In this document: positions 21,795 through 31,022 of the stretch, piece by piece
Numbering within the stretch: the stretch's first letter is position 1
Layout of the letters: each line of letters begins with the position of its first letter
From: Parashewanella tropica
Lineage (GTDB): Bacteria; Pseudomonadota; Gammaproteobacteria; Enterobacterales; Shewanellaceae
Length of the DNA stretch: 64,000 bases
Reading direction: 5' to 3'
Assembly: GCF_004358445.1 (NCBI RefSeq)
Contig: NZ_CP037951.1
Span: 2,219,501-2,283,500 of the forward strand
Notes under the pieces: generated by a model
Seen by the model: the letters and a program-made list of their open reading frames with translations, nothing else
Told to the model about the DNA's origin: nothing
The model's database searches: none
Translations under genes and position numbers: made by a program

Positions 21795-24596
21795 ATGGCA
21801 ATTAATATCGAATTAACAACTTATACCCAACCCGAAGCTACTGATTACACTTCTGAAGTTAAGTCACAACCCCCTCTCTCTGATGAAAGATCGAGCCTTA
21901 GAGCGGTTGATCCTAATTTTGAAATCATTTTTGAGTTTTTAGAGCAAAATAAATCGCTAAATAAAGAAATGATAAGCCGACTAAGTCACTTTGGTCGTTG
22001 TTATCAACAGGTCAAAATGAATTCTTATGATACTGCTAACTGCTTAAGCTTAATGTATGGCAAACCTGAAGCACAGTTAGAGCGACTCTGCCAGCTAATG
22101 GCTGACACTGGCATCCCAACGGAAATAAAGTTAACAGCGCTCTGTCAGCTTCCACAAACAATCTTACCTAACAGAGCCTATGCACATGGACATTTAGCCC
22201 ATTTGGCAATCTGTACATTAGAGCGAGCCAAAGAAGGTAAGCTAGAAGAGCTACAGTTACAGTCGCAGAGATTGCTAGAAGAAATATGCACACTACATGC
22301 TGAGTTATTTGATTATTCTGAACAAGCAGAAATGCTCATAAAACAAGATACATCTTTTACAGGCCTGCTTGGAATTACCTCCAAAGCTAGTGTGAAGGTA
22401 GATGAGCATACACGAGAATGTTGCTACAATACTCTTGCTGCAGCTATATCACCGCTATATCTCGGTAAGCCTAAATTTAATCAGATAAGACCTCTACTGG
22501 CAACGTCATTACAGCCATATCGTCCACTCCACTCAAGTGGTGGCGTTACGATATTCACTGAAGATTTCACTGAATATTATACTACTCCTCAAGGTGAAGA
22601 GCCCGCTAGACATTTGACATTATCAGATCTTGCTCAATGTGAACTCAAGCAGCTTAATTCAACACTACGGAATGCCTTATTTAATTACACTATAGAGAAA
22701 GTAACAAGTTTGGGGGAATTACTAGCCTACTGGGAAAAAACAACTGACGAATTTGAAATACGCAGATGTGAGAAACAATTCCTAGCCTATATAAATAAAC
22801 ATTCTGATGAAGACTTTAAGCTATTGTTGACACACTCGATACCCACAGAAATTTCTTCGGAGCAAATATCATTAATTTTTAAGCAATTGGCCACAATTGA
22901 ACAGAAGAAACAATTCTTAGAATTACTGTTCGAAAACGGGCAATTACCTAAAGATAGTCCAGAGCTATTTCAAGTCGACATCATTTGTGCTGTAAAATCA
23001 GAATTGCTAACAGAGTGTTTATCACAAGAAAGGGCTGAGCGGTTATTAAAATCAACCTCTGAACAACATCAATTTCTGGCTCTAAGATCACTACTCGAAG
23101 CAGATGTAGCTATCGATTTTGAAGCCAATGAGCATAGCACTGCACTACAAAATGCCTGTAGAAAAGGTGATGTTCAAGTTGTAGAATTATTTCTTGAAAT
23201 TCGTCAAAAAGAAGTGCTTACATATCCAAGACATCGTAACAACTGCACACTAATAATGCTAGCAGCCCATAACGGAAGATTGGAGACTGTTCAATGCCTT
23301 TTAGGTGGCTTTACAGCAATTAACGACCACAGCGGCGATTCCTTCAGGTTTGAGGAGTTGAATATAGTCCACCTAGCTTGCTTGAGTGGAAATTACGAGC
23401 TTGTTGACTTATTAATCTCAATCCCTCAATACAACCATATCTTTGTCAGGGGTTTAGATGGCCTCACTCTGCTATCATGGGCTATCAAGTCTAAATGTAA
23501 TATGGACGTGATTTTTTTATTAGCAACGACTCGATATTACTACTACAGAAATAAGGACTGCTATAAATCAGCCACTGCCCCTTACTATAGAGAAGGAAGG
23601 ACATACTCCGAAAACAGACCTGCATATGACCTTTTATGTTCGATAGAAGAAGGTGCTCTACCAGCTGTTGAAGGATTCAAAAAGTTAGGGCTTTTATCTG
23701 CCAACTTTGACGAATTAGATGACGCATTTTTTGAAAAAAGACATACTATTGATCAAACAACCATAGATTCACTTTTCTTAGGAGTACTATATAAACCTCA
23801 AAAAAATCAAACCAAATGGCTACAGCGCCTATTATTAATTCTGAATCACAGTAGATCGCAAGGTTTAAGCAACGACCTTTTGTTTAGACGCTACTTAAAC
23901 CATGAATATAAGCTAATGAAGAGTCTATGTGGCGCTGGATATTATGACGTTATTGCTAAGATGATTAGTAAAGGCGGAGTGGATAGATTTAAACATTATC
24001 AAGATGAATTACTTGAATGCTTTCAATCTGCATATGAAAACAAAAAATTCAATGTCTGTCGTTTATTGTTAGAAACTGGCGCTTTTGTTCCAAATAAAGA
24101 TCATTATAAAGATCTTGCCCCGTTATTCCATACAGCCGTTATGGATCAAAATTTAGATTTATGCGAAATGTTTATAAGCTATGTTAAACCTCTACTTCAC
24201 GTTCAGCATAACGGTGAAACGCCACTCACTTTAGCGGCAAGGTATGATAAACAAGTAGTTATACATAAACTTTGTGAATTAACCCAAGCAGATCAAGACT
24301 ACTTATTTGTACATAATAAAAGAGGTCTTACTGCACTTCATGTTGCAGCAGAGCAAGGCTTTGTTGAATCCGTAAAAGTATTATTACCTTTTTGGCCAAC
24401 TAATAAAATATTCATGAGAGCAGAAGCTAGGACAGCATTGGGAGTAAAACTGCCTGCTGTAAATGCAGTATCCGCCGCAGCCCTAGCTCGTCAACATCAT
24501 CACCTTGAAATCGCAAAACTACTAGATTCAAAAGTATCTGAAGAGCCTGTTATTGTCGATTTGGAAGATGCCGCTGGTTATAATGACGGAGAATAA
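21795..24596 (+). CDS. large ankyrin-repeat protein, 933 residues
   Basis: No signal peptide or membrane segment. The N-terminal ~440 residues are helical and of unknown family. They include a stretch (LERLCQLMADTGIPTEIKLTAL region, residues ~95-120) that by eye resembles the N-terminus of the ankyrin protein at 56.8-59.9 kb. Ankyrin units occur at about residues 445-590 (STALQNACRKGDVQVVELFL, then NIVHLACLSGNYELVDLL) and again at about 720-870 (GETPLTLAARYD, GLTALHVAAEQGFVESVKVL). Such proteins bind other proteins, and in host-associated bacteria many are effectors; that role is inference. It is followed in tandem by a second ankyrin gene. Confidence 0.85.
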   Translation: MAINIELTTYTQPEATDYTSEVKSQPPLSDERSSLRAVDPNFEIIFEFLEQNKSLNKEMISRLSHFGRCYQQVKMNSYDTANCLSLMYGKPEAQLERLCQLMADTGIPTEIKLTALCQLPQTILPNRAYAHGHLAHLAICTLERAKEGKLEELQLQSQRLLEEICTLHAELFDYSEQAEMLIKQDTSFTGLLGITSKASVKVDEHTRECCYNTLAAAISPLYLGKPKFNQIRPLLATSLQPYRPLHSSGGVTIFTEDFTEYYTTPQGEEPARHLTLSDLAQCELKQLNSTLRNALFNYTIEKVTSLGELLAYWEKTTDEFEIRRCEKQFLAYINKHSDEDFKLLLTHSIPTEISSEQISLIFKQLATIEQKKQFLELLFENGQLPKDSPELFQVDIICAVKSELLTECLSQERAERLLKSTSEQHQFLALRSLLEADVAIDFEANEHSTALQNACRKGDVQVVELFLEIRQKEVLTYPRHRNNCTLIMLAAHNGRLETVQCLLGGFTAINDHSGDSFRFEELNIVHLACLSGNYELVDLLISIPQYNHIFVRGLDGLTLLSWAIKSKCNMDVIFLLATTRYYYYRNKDCYKSATAPYYREGRTYSENRPAYDLLCSIEEGALPAVEGFKKLGLLSANFDELDDAFFEKRHTIDQTTIDSLFLGVLYKPQKNQTKWLQRLLLILNHSRSQGLSNDLLFRRYLNHEYKLMKSLCGAGYYDVIAKMISKGGVDRFKHYQDELLECFQSAYENKKFNVCRLLLETGAFVPNKDHYKDLAPLFHTAVMDQNLDLCEMFISYVKPLLHVQHNGETPLTLAARYDKQVVIHKLCELTQADQDYLFVHNKRGLTALHVAAEQGFVESVKVLLPFWPTNKIFMRAEARTALGVKLPAVNAVSAAALARQHHHLEIAKLLDSKVSEEPVIVDLEDAAGYNDGE

Positions 24597-24678
24597 CCTT
24601 TATATGTTAAAGAAATTATGACATTACCGCACTACTTGAGCTAACACTCTATCACCAGCATTGGCTTCAATTCTTTTT

Positions 24679-24720
24679 AATATCAGTTTATTTTTTACTC
24701 TTAAAAAATAAACTGATATT
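24679..24720. repeat. perfect 18-bp inverted repeat between ankyrin genes
   Basis: AATATCAGTTTATTTTTT and its exact reverse complement flank a 6-base loop (ACTCTT). The stem is 18 of 18 paired and AT-rich, lying about 85 bases past the stop of the first ankyrin gene. The arms carry their own T6 and A6 tracts at the loop end rather than after the stem, so it is not a standard intrinsic terminator. Confidence 0.8.
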
Positions 24721-24875
24721 TCAATAACTTCCTCTTAAAGATGTGCACAACCTAAAAAAGTAGTGAATAAACATTCACTTCACTTACCGCAAATATCCTT
24801 GCACAATCTAATTACTTTATAGAGATTAGTAACTTTCTTGTTTTTACTGATCTACTCAATACGAGTTACTTTAGA

Positions 24876-26027
24876 ATGCACAAATATCGAGTTTATCAAG
24901 CTAAGGTAAGTGACTTGGCAGAAACAACTCCGATAACGAGCAAGCATTTAAACAAGGGAAACATATTTACAGACTTTATTCATAAGAATTATGAGCCTTA
25001 TCATAACGACAAGTCAGAAGGTATGTGGACGACTTTAGAGTTATGTGAGCCAAAAAATATTACAAAAGTAGAGCCATTTTTATTAACTCAAACACTTTGT
25101 CCGAAATCCCTTGAATCTGCAATGCTACGCTCGATTTCGGATGACAACCCAGAAGCTGTGAGCAAATTATTAGCAGCCGGTGTCACAATTGATCGCCAGA
25201 AGCACTATCAGTTTCCATGGCTACATGTCTGTGCATTAAATTGCAGCCCAAAAGTGATGAGCTTATTGCTTCACCATAAGGGTAATGTAAATGCCGTTGA
25301 TCAAGATGGTAAAACACCACTGCATATTGCCGCACAATATGATCGCCATTTATTGTTACCCATATTTGTCGAAAATTCTCAATGTGACATCAATGCCATC
25401 GATAATAGTGGTAATACTCCTTTGCTCTGTGCTTCGCTATTTAATTCTTGGACGTTTGCAATGAAGCTTTCTATGGAGCCAAGGATTAATATCAATCACG
25501 AAAACCATACCAACCTTGACGTTTTAACATTAGCAATCAAATCAAATCAGCATAAATTGATAAAGCAATTGCTTATGTCGCCAAAAATAAAACTAAAAGT
25601 AAGACACTTAAAAGCTGCTGTTCATGCAAATAACCAGATTGCACTCCAGCATCTACTACCGAATGCAAGAGAATTACTTAGCCCTTTTCTTAATGCAGAA
25701 CTTCTTAATATTGCAGCATCAAGAGGCTTTCGACCAATCATCCAAACATTACTAGCTCAAGGAGTTAATGTTAATTGTGCCGACATCAATGGAAATACAG
25801 CCATTCACACTGCCTGCTTACATTCTCATTCTGAGCTTGTCTCTGATTTACTTGCCACTCCGAATCTTAACCTTAGCATTCGAAATGAAGATGATCAAAA
25901 TCCTTTAGCCATTGCTAATCAAGCCTATGACAAACAACTAAAAAGTTCGACTAATCACACGCATCACTTAGAATCAGCACGGCAAATAGTCGTTAAGTTA
26001 ACCAAACATATAAAGTCTGAGTACTAA
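24876..26027 (+). CDS. ankyrin-repeat protein, 383 residues
   Basis: Ankyrin units are clear at about residues 89-200 (DNPEAVSKLLAAGVTI, DGKTPLHIAAQYDRHLLL, SGNTPLLCASLFN) and 277-350 (LNIAASRGFRPIIQTLLAQG, NGNTAIHTACLHSHSELV). The first ~85 residues are not ankyrin-like. There is no signal peptide or membrane helix. The ribosome binding site is poor. The protein is smaller than its upstream neighbour and has far more regular repeats, so the pair is not a simple duplication. Likely a protein-binding factor; partner unknown. Confidence 0.85.
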   Translation: MHKYRVYQAKVSDLAETTPITSKHLNKGNIFTDFIHKNYEPYHNDKSEGMWTTLELCEPKNITKVEPFLLTQTLCPKSLESAMLRSISDDNPEAVSKLLAAGVTIDRQKHYQFPWLHVCALNCSPKVMSLLLHHKGNVNAVDQDGKTPLHIAAQYDRHLLLPIFVENSQCDINAIDNSGNTPLLCASLFNSWTFAMKLSMEPRININHENHTNLDVLTLAIKSNQHKLIKQLLMSPKIKLKVRHLKAAVHANNQIALQHLLPNARELLSPFLNAELLNIAASRGFRPIIQTLLAQGVNVNCADINGNTAIHTACLHSHSELVSDLLATPNLNLSIRNEDDQNPLAIANQAYDKQLKSSTNHTHHLESARQIVVKLTKHIKSEY

Positions 26028-26161
26028 AGCAATCTAACCGTTTATTTATATCCTATCCCAGATTCTTTTCTACTTCATATGAACTCGAAATATGATACCG
26101 TCTCACACCTGTTTAAATAGTGTCTAACTCTTTATTTTTGCCAGCAAAAATCCGTAATAAA

Positions 26162-26178
26162 GTGTAATAAAATTACAC
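26162..26178. promoter_or_regulatory. 17-bp palindrome upstream of adhE
   Basis: GTGTAAT-AAA-ATTACAC, a perfect 7-3-7 palindrome about 130 bases before the adhE ATG, in the form of a dimeric regulator site. I cannot name the regulator; it does not match the FNR consensus or the Rex box as I know them. Confidence 0.5.
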
Positions 26179-26250
26179 GGAGTCTCTATTTTTGCAGAAT
26201 TGATCACAGACTATGACTTTGCTTATCTGTAAATTCGTAATTAAAAGAAC

Positions 26251-26283
26251 ATTTAGCCAAAAAGCCTATCTTTTTAGCTAAAT
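26251..26283 (+). promoter_or_regulatory. stem-loop in the adhE leader
   Basis: ATTTAGC/GCTAAAT plus AAAAAG/CTTTTT pair around a 5-base loop, with one C-A mismatch: 13 pairs ending about 10 bases before the AGGA ribosome binding site. In E. coli the adhE leader folds over the ribosome binding site and needs RNase III. This hairpin could play a similar role, by inference. Confidence 0.55.
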
Positions 26284-26305
26284 ATTTTTATTAGGAATCA
26301 TTTAA

Positions 26306-28906
26306 ATGACTGTTACTAATGCTCAAGAACTTGATTTATTGGTTGAGCGTGTTGCCAAGGCACAAGCTGAATTTGCCAACTTCTCTCAAGAACAAGTTGA
26401 TAAAATTTTCCGTGCTGCAGCGCTTGCGGCTGCTGACGCAAGAATCTCATTAGCCAAAATGGCAGCGCAAGAAACTCGTATGGGAATCATCGAAGATAAA
26501 GTGATCAAAAACCACTTTGCATCTGAATATATTTACAACAAATATAAAGATGATAAAACCTGTGGCATTCTTGAAGAAGACCACACTTTCGGTACGATCA
26601 CGATTGCAGAGCCTGTGGGTATCATCTGTGGTATAGTTCCAACCACTAACCCAACTTCAACCGCCATATTTAAAGCTTTGATCAGCTTAAAAACTCGTAA
26701 TGGTATTATTTTCTCGCCACACCCAAGAGCAAAGGCATCAACCACCGAAGCCGCTCGCCTAGTATTGAATGCTGCAATTGAAGCTGGAGCACCACAAGAT
26801 ATTATTGGCTGGATTGATGAGCCAAGCGTTGCCCTTTCGAACCAATTGATGACTCACGACAATATCAACCTGATCCTTGCTACTGGCGGCCCAGGTATGG
26901 TTAAAGCAGCATATTCATCAGGAAAACCAGCAATTGGTGTTGGTGCAGGTAATACACCAATCATTATCGATGAAACGGCCGATATTAAACGTGCAGTAAG
27001 TTCAATTTTAATGTCTAAGACTTTTGATAACGGCGTTGTTTGTGCATCTGAACAAGCGGTTGTTATTGTTGACAGTATTTATGATCAAGTAAAAGAGCGT
27101 TTTGGTACTCACGGTGGTTATATTCTTAATAAGAAAGAAACCAAAGCCATCCAAAAAGTGATTTTGAAAAACGGTTCACTGAATGCTGATATCGTTGGAC
27201 AGAGTGCCATTACCATCGCAGAAATGGCAGACATTAAAGTTCCAAGTTCAACAAAGGTTCTAATTGGTGAAGTAACAGAAGTTTCAGAAGCTGAAGCTTT
27301 TGCACACGAAAAGCTATCTCCTCTCTTAGGTATGTATCGTGCAGCCAACTTTGATGAAGCGCTTGATAAAGCAGCAGCTTTAGTCGCTTTAGGTGGTATT
27401 GGACATACATCTGGTTTATACACCAATCAAGATACTCAAGAGGAACGCGTTAAACAGTTCGGTTTCCGCATGAAAACCGCGCGTATTTTGATCAACACAC
27501 CAGCTTCTCAGGGTGGTATTGGTGACTTATACAATTTCAAACTTGCGCCATCATTAACACTCGGCTGTGGCTCTTGGGGTGGTAACTCAATTTCTGAAAA
27601 CGTTGGCCCAAGTCACTTAATCAACAAAAAAACAGTAGCTAAGAGGGCTGAAAACATGCTTTGGCACAAGTTACCATCTTCAATCTACTTCCGTCGTGGT
27701 AGCTTAGCGATTGCTCTTGAAGAGTTAAGTGATAAAAAACGTGCGCTAATCGTTACCGATAAATTCCTATTCAACAATGGCTACTGTGACGAAACCATTA
27801 AAGTTCTGAAAGCTCAAGGACTAGAAACTGAAGTATTCTATGAAGTTGAAGCCGACCCAACCCTTGCGGTAGTTAAACGTGGTGCTGAAGTGGCTCAGAG
27901 TTTCCAACCTGATGTGATCATTGCCCTTGGTGGTGGTTCACCAATGGATGCTGCGAAAATCTTATGGGTAATGTATGAACATCCAAATGTTCATTTTGAA
28001 GACTTAGCTTTACGTTTTATGGATATCCGTAAACGTATTTATAAGTTCCCTAAAATGGGCAAAAAGGCCACTATGGTTGCAATCCCAACAACCTCAGGAA
28101 CAGGTTCTGAAGTTACACCTTTTGCAGTGGTTACTGATGAAGTAACAGGTCAAAAATACCCAATTGCTGATTATGAATTAACTCCTCAAATGGCGATCGT
28201 CGATCCGAACCTAGTTATGGATATGCCGAAATCACTAACTGCTTTTGGTGGTATTGATGCCATTACTCATGCACTTGAAGCTTACGTGAGTGTCATGGCA
28301 AATGAATATTCTGACGGCCAAGCTTTACAAGCACTGAGCTTGTTAACTGAATACCTACCAGAATCTTACGAAAAAGGCGCCGCAGCACCAGTAGCTAGAG
28401 AACGTGTTCATAATGGCGCAACAATCGCCGGTATCGCTTTTGCTAATGCATTCTTGGGTATATGCCACTCAATGGCTCACAAAATCGGTGCAGAGTTCCA
28501 TATTCCACATGGTTTAGCTAATGCCCTATTAATTTCAAACGTTATTCGCTTTAACGCGACCGACTTACCTAAAAAAATAGCGGCATTCAGTCAATATGAC
28601 CGTCCTAAAGCGTTATGTCGTTATGCTGAAATCGCAGATCATCTTGATCTCGGAGGTAAAACTGATGAAGAAAAAGTCCAAAAGCTCATTGAAAAAATTG
28701 AACAAATCAAGGCGACGATTGGCATTCCAGCATCGATCAAAGATGCCGGAGTAAATGAGGCTGACTTCTTAGCTAAGCTTGACGAAATTGCTGAAGACGC
28801 ATTTGATGACCAATGTACAGGTGCTAACCCACGCTATCCTTTGATTGCGGAATTAAAGCAAATTTTGTTAGATAGCTTTTATGGAAATGAATACAAGGAC
28901 GAATAA
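26306..28906 (+). CDS. adhE: bifunctional acetaldehyde-CoA / alcohol dehydrogenase
   Basis: Fermentative enzyme reducing acetyl-CoA via acetaldehyde to ethanol with two NADH; it forms spirosomes in other bacteria. 866 residues, close to E. coli (891). The N-terminal aldehyde dehydrogenase half has the catalytic Cys near residue 247 in FDNGVVCASEQAV. The linker contains WGGNSISENVGP. The C-terminal iron-dependent half has GGGSPMDAAK and metal-ligand histidines in GGIDAITHALEAY and CHSMAHKIGAEFHIPHG. A strong terminator follows. It is single-gene with a structured leader, consistent with tight anaerobic control. Confidence 0.97.
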   Translation: MTVTNAQELDLLVERVAKAQAEFANFSQEQVDKIFRAAALAAADARISLAKMAAQETRMGIIEDKVIKNHFASEYIYNKYKDDKTCGILEEDHTFGTITIAEPVGIICGIVPTTNPTSTAIFKALISLKTRNGIIFSPHPRAKASTTEAARLVLNAAIEAGAPQDIIGWIDEPSVALSNQLMTHDNINLILATGGPGMVKAAYSSGKPAIGVGAGNTPIIIDETADIKRAVSSILMSKTFDNGVVCASEQAVVIVDSIYDQVKERFGTHGGYILNKKETKAIQKVILKNGSLNADIVGQSAITIAEMADIKVPSSTKVLIGEVTEVSEAEAFAHEKLSPLLGMYRAANFDEALDKAAALVALGGIGHTSGLYTNQDTQEERVKQFGFRMKTARILINTPASQGGIGDLYNFKLAPSLTLGCGSWGGNSISENVGPSHLINKKTVAKRAENMLWHKLPSSIYFRRGSLAIALEELSDKKRALIVTDKFLFNNGYCDETIKVLKAQGLETEVFYEVEADPTLAVVKRGAEVAQSFQPDVIIALGGGSPMDAAKILWVMYEHPNVHFEDLALRFMDIRKRIYKFPKMGKKATMVAIPTTSGTGSEVTPFAVVTDEVTGQKYPIADYELTPQMAIVDPNLVMDMPKSLTAFGGIDAITHALEAYVSVMANEYSDGQALQALSLLTEYLPESYEKGAAAPVARERVHNGATIAGIAFANAFLGICHSMAHKIGAEFHIPHGLANALLISNVIRFNATDLPKKIAAFSQYDRPKALCRYAEIADHLDLGGKTDEEKVQKLIEKIEQIKATIGIPASIKDAGVNEADFLAKLDEIAEDAFDDQCTGANPRYPLIAELKQILLDSFYGNEYKDE

Positions 28907-28934
28907 TCTAAACTTATTCTTGTCCTCAAATGAA

Positions 28935-28961
28935 CCTCAGCAGTATTGCTGAGGTTTTTTT
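28935..28961 (+). terminator. rho-independent terminator after adhE
   Basis: CCTCAGCA-gtat-TGCTGAGG followed by T7, 28 bases past the adhE stop. Confidence 0.92.
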
Positions 28962-29093
28962 ACTTTGGATTTATCGCGTCAACTGTCACACTCCCATTAC
29001 TCATTACCATACAAAAAACCAACAAATATCGATTGACTCTTTCGCAGCGGGCTATAACCTGAGATTTAAAATTTGATGGCCAAGGAATCGCCT

Positions 29094-30818
29094 GTGAACA
29101 AAAATAATAATATCTTTGCGTTAGTGATCTTTTTAGTGGGTTTATGTTCAGCATTTTATGTGAACCACTACATCAACAAAACATGGGTAGAACAATCGTT
29201 TTTATTTGATGTTTATAAAACGAATAGCGGTGAAAATGCTTATAAGTACAAAGGAAAAGAAATCTTAATTGAAGATGCTGTCCCCTACCTAGACTCTCCG
29301 CTAAATCAACATAATTTATCACTCCACGGTAAAAGCACTGAACTTAATCAACAGTGGGTTGTTAATGAACATCGACAATTAAAGTTATTAAAACCTACGT
29401 TTCATTTTGGCTTATGGTCATTACTGCCCGCTTTCATCACTATTGCTCTTTGTTTACTTACCCGTGAACCTCTTAGCGCTTTGTTTGGAGGAATAGTCAT
29501 CGGTGCTTTTATGCTAGGCCAGTATGATTTAACAGATAAAGTCATTATTCCCAATTTAGCCAAAGAAGGTACAGCAGCATTATTGTTGCTATATCTGTGG
29601 CTGCTTGGTGGGCTACTGGGGATATGGTCAAAAACGGGAGCAGCACAAGCCTTCGCAAATTTTATGACTAAACACTTTGTAAAAGGACAGCGTTCAGCAA
29701 AGCTGGTTTCATGGTTTTTAGGAGTCTTATTTTTTCAAGGTGGCACAATGAGCACGGTGTTGGTAGGTACAACTGTACGACCACTTGCCGATAAAGCAAA
29801 AGTTAGCCACGAAGAGATGAGTTACGTTATCGACTCCACCGCATCGCCAATTGCATCAGTATTAGCTTTTAACGCTTGGCCAGCTTATGTTCAAGCCTTA
29901 ATTTTTGTTCCTGGTGTTTCTTTTTTGGCAACAGAAGCGGACCGATTAGCCTTCTTTTTTCAAAGCATCCCATTTAGCTTTTATGGAATTTTGGCTGTGA
30001 TGGGTACTTTATTACTCAGTCTTAATATAACCACATTTTCTGGCCATCGATTACGAGCCGCTCATCAAAGAGCCCTGCAAACTGGTCAACTTGATGCACC
30101 AGAAGCTAAGCCGTTAAGCGCTAAAGAACTACAAAAAACAAACGTACCCGAAGGGTATTCACCCAGTGTACTTGAGTTTATTCTTCCACTGGTTACCTTA
30201 ATTGGAATTGCTGTGTGTACCTTTATCTATATGGGCTCTCCACAAGTAAATTGGGCATTTGGTACAGCATTACTTTTAGCAGCTTTAATGGCGATGGCAA
30301 AAGGTATGTCATTAACTCATATTATTGAAGGTTTTGGAGAAGGTTTAAAAGGCGTCGTGCTTGCTTCAGTTATTTTAATGTTAGCCGTAATTATAGGCAG
30401 CATTAGTAAAGAAATTGGAGGCGGACTTTATTTAGTATCTCAATTGGGTGGAGAGCTTCCATTTTGGTTGCTACCAGTTATTTTGCAACTCATCACGATG
30501 ATTATTGCTTTTTCAACTGGCACAAGCTGGGGCACTTACGCGATTGCTTTTCCACTGGCAATGCCATTGGCTTGGGCAATTGTACAGTCTCAAGGGCTGT
30601 CCAATCCAGAACTCTTTATGATGGTGTGCTTTGCAGCTGTACTCAATGGAAGTGTTTATGGTGATCAATGCTCGCCAATCTCTGATACCACTATTCTAAG
30701 CTCAATGACGACTGGTTGCGATTTAATGGATCATGTAAAATCTCAGCTTTTCCCTGCAACTTTAGCAGCAACTGCAGCAGCTGGGTTATGGACAGCAACA
30801 GTATATTTATTCGCATAA
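29094..30818 (+). CDS. NhaC-family Na+/H+ antiporter
   Basis: Polytopic inner-membrane transporter, about 574 residues. Family signatures include [30 protein letters not shown], a late [18 protein letters not shown] and [19 protein letters not shown] prefer the GTG at 29094, which has AAGGA 7 bases upstream; an ATG at 29076 is in frame but has no ribosome binding site. After the first helix there is a ~75-residue hydrophilic segment before the second helix ([14 protein letters not shown]), an insertion seen only in some members. Substrate could be Na+/H+ or an organic acid, since the wider family includes malate-lactate antiporters. Confidence 0.88.
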   Translation: MNKNNNIFALVIFLVGLCSAFYVNHYINKTWVEQSFLFDVYKTNSGENAYKYKGKEILIEDAVPYLDSPLNQHNLSLHGKSTELNQQWVVNEHRQLKLLKPTFHFGLWSLLPAFITIALCLLTREPLSALFGGIVIGAFMLGQYDLTDKVIIPNLAKEGTAALLLLYLWLLGGLLGIWSKTGAAQAFANFMTKHFVKGQRSAKLVSWFLGVLFFQGGTMSTVLVGTTVRPLADKAKVSHEEMSYVIDSTASPIASVLAFNAWPAYVQALIFVPGVSFLATEADRLAFFFQSIPFSFYGILAVMGTLLLSLNITTFSGHRLRAAHQRALQTGQLDAPEAKPLSAKELQKTNVPEGYSPSVLEFILPLVTLIGIAVCTFIYMGSPQVNWAFGTALLLAALMAMAKGMSLTHIIEGFGEGLKGVVLASVILMLAVIIGSISKEIGGGLYLVSQLGGELPFWLLPVILQLITMIIAFSTGTSWGTYAIAFPLAMPLAWAIVQSQGLSNPELFMMVCFAAVLNGSVYGDQCSPISDTTILSSMTTGCDLMDHVKSQLFPATLAATAAAGLWTATVYLFA

Positions 30819-30821
30819 AGA

Positions 30822-30849
30822 AAAGCCCCGTCATTTCTGACAGGGCTTT
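30822..30849. terminator. bidirectional terminator between antiporter and tRNA-Asp
   Basis: AAAGCCC pairs with GGGCTTT around a GTCA-ttt(c)-TGAC inner hairpin with one mismatch. It lies 4 bases past the antiporter stop and 8 bases past the tRNA 3' end on the other strand. T-rich sequence follows on the minus side (CTTTTCTTT). Confidence 0.75.
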
Positions 30850-30856
30850 AAAATAT

Positions 30857-30933
30857 TGGCGGAGCGGACGGGACTCGAACCCGCGACCCCCGGCGTGACA
30901 GGCCGGTATTCTAACCAACTGAACTACCGCTCC
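30857..30933 (-). tRNA. tRNA-Asp (GTC)
   Basis: 77 bases including an encoded 3' CCA. The 5' GGAGCGG pairs with CCGCTCC in the acceptor stem. The anticodon loop reads CTGTCAC with anticodon GTC, the T arm has GGTTCGAGTCC, and the variable region GGGGTC precedes it. It is nearly identical to E. coli tRNA-Asp. Its place downstream of dnaQ mirrors E. coli aspV. Confidence 0.98.
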
Positions 30934-31022
30934 AATGACTTTGAATAGTACTGATGCATCTGAACAAGGTCAATGGCTTTTTAGCCAAAACGCCTTTAAC
31001 AGCTCAACCTTTGAGCAAAAAT

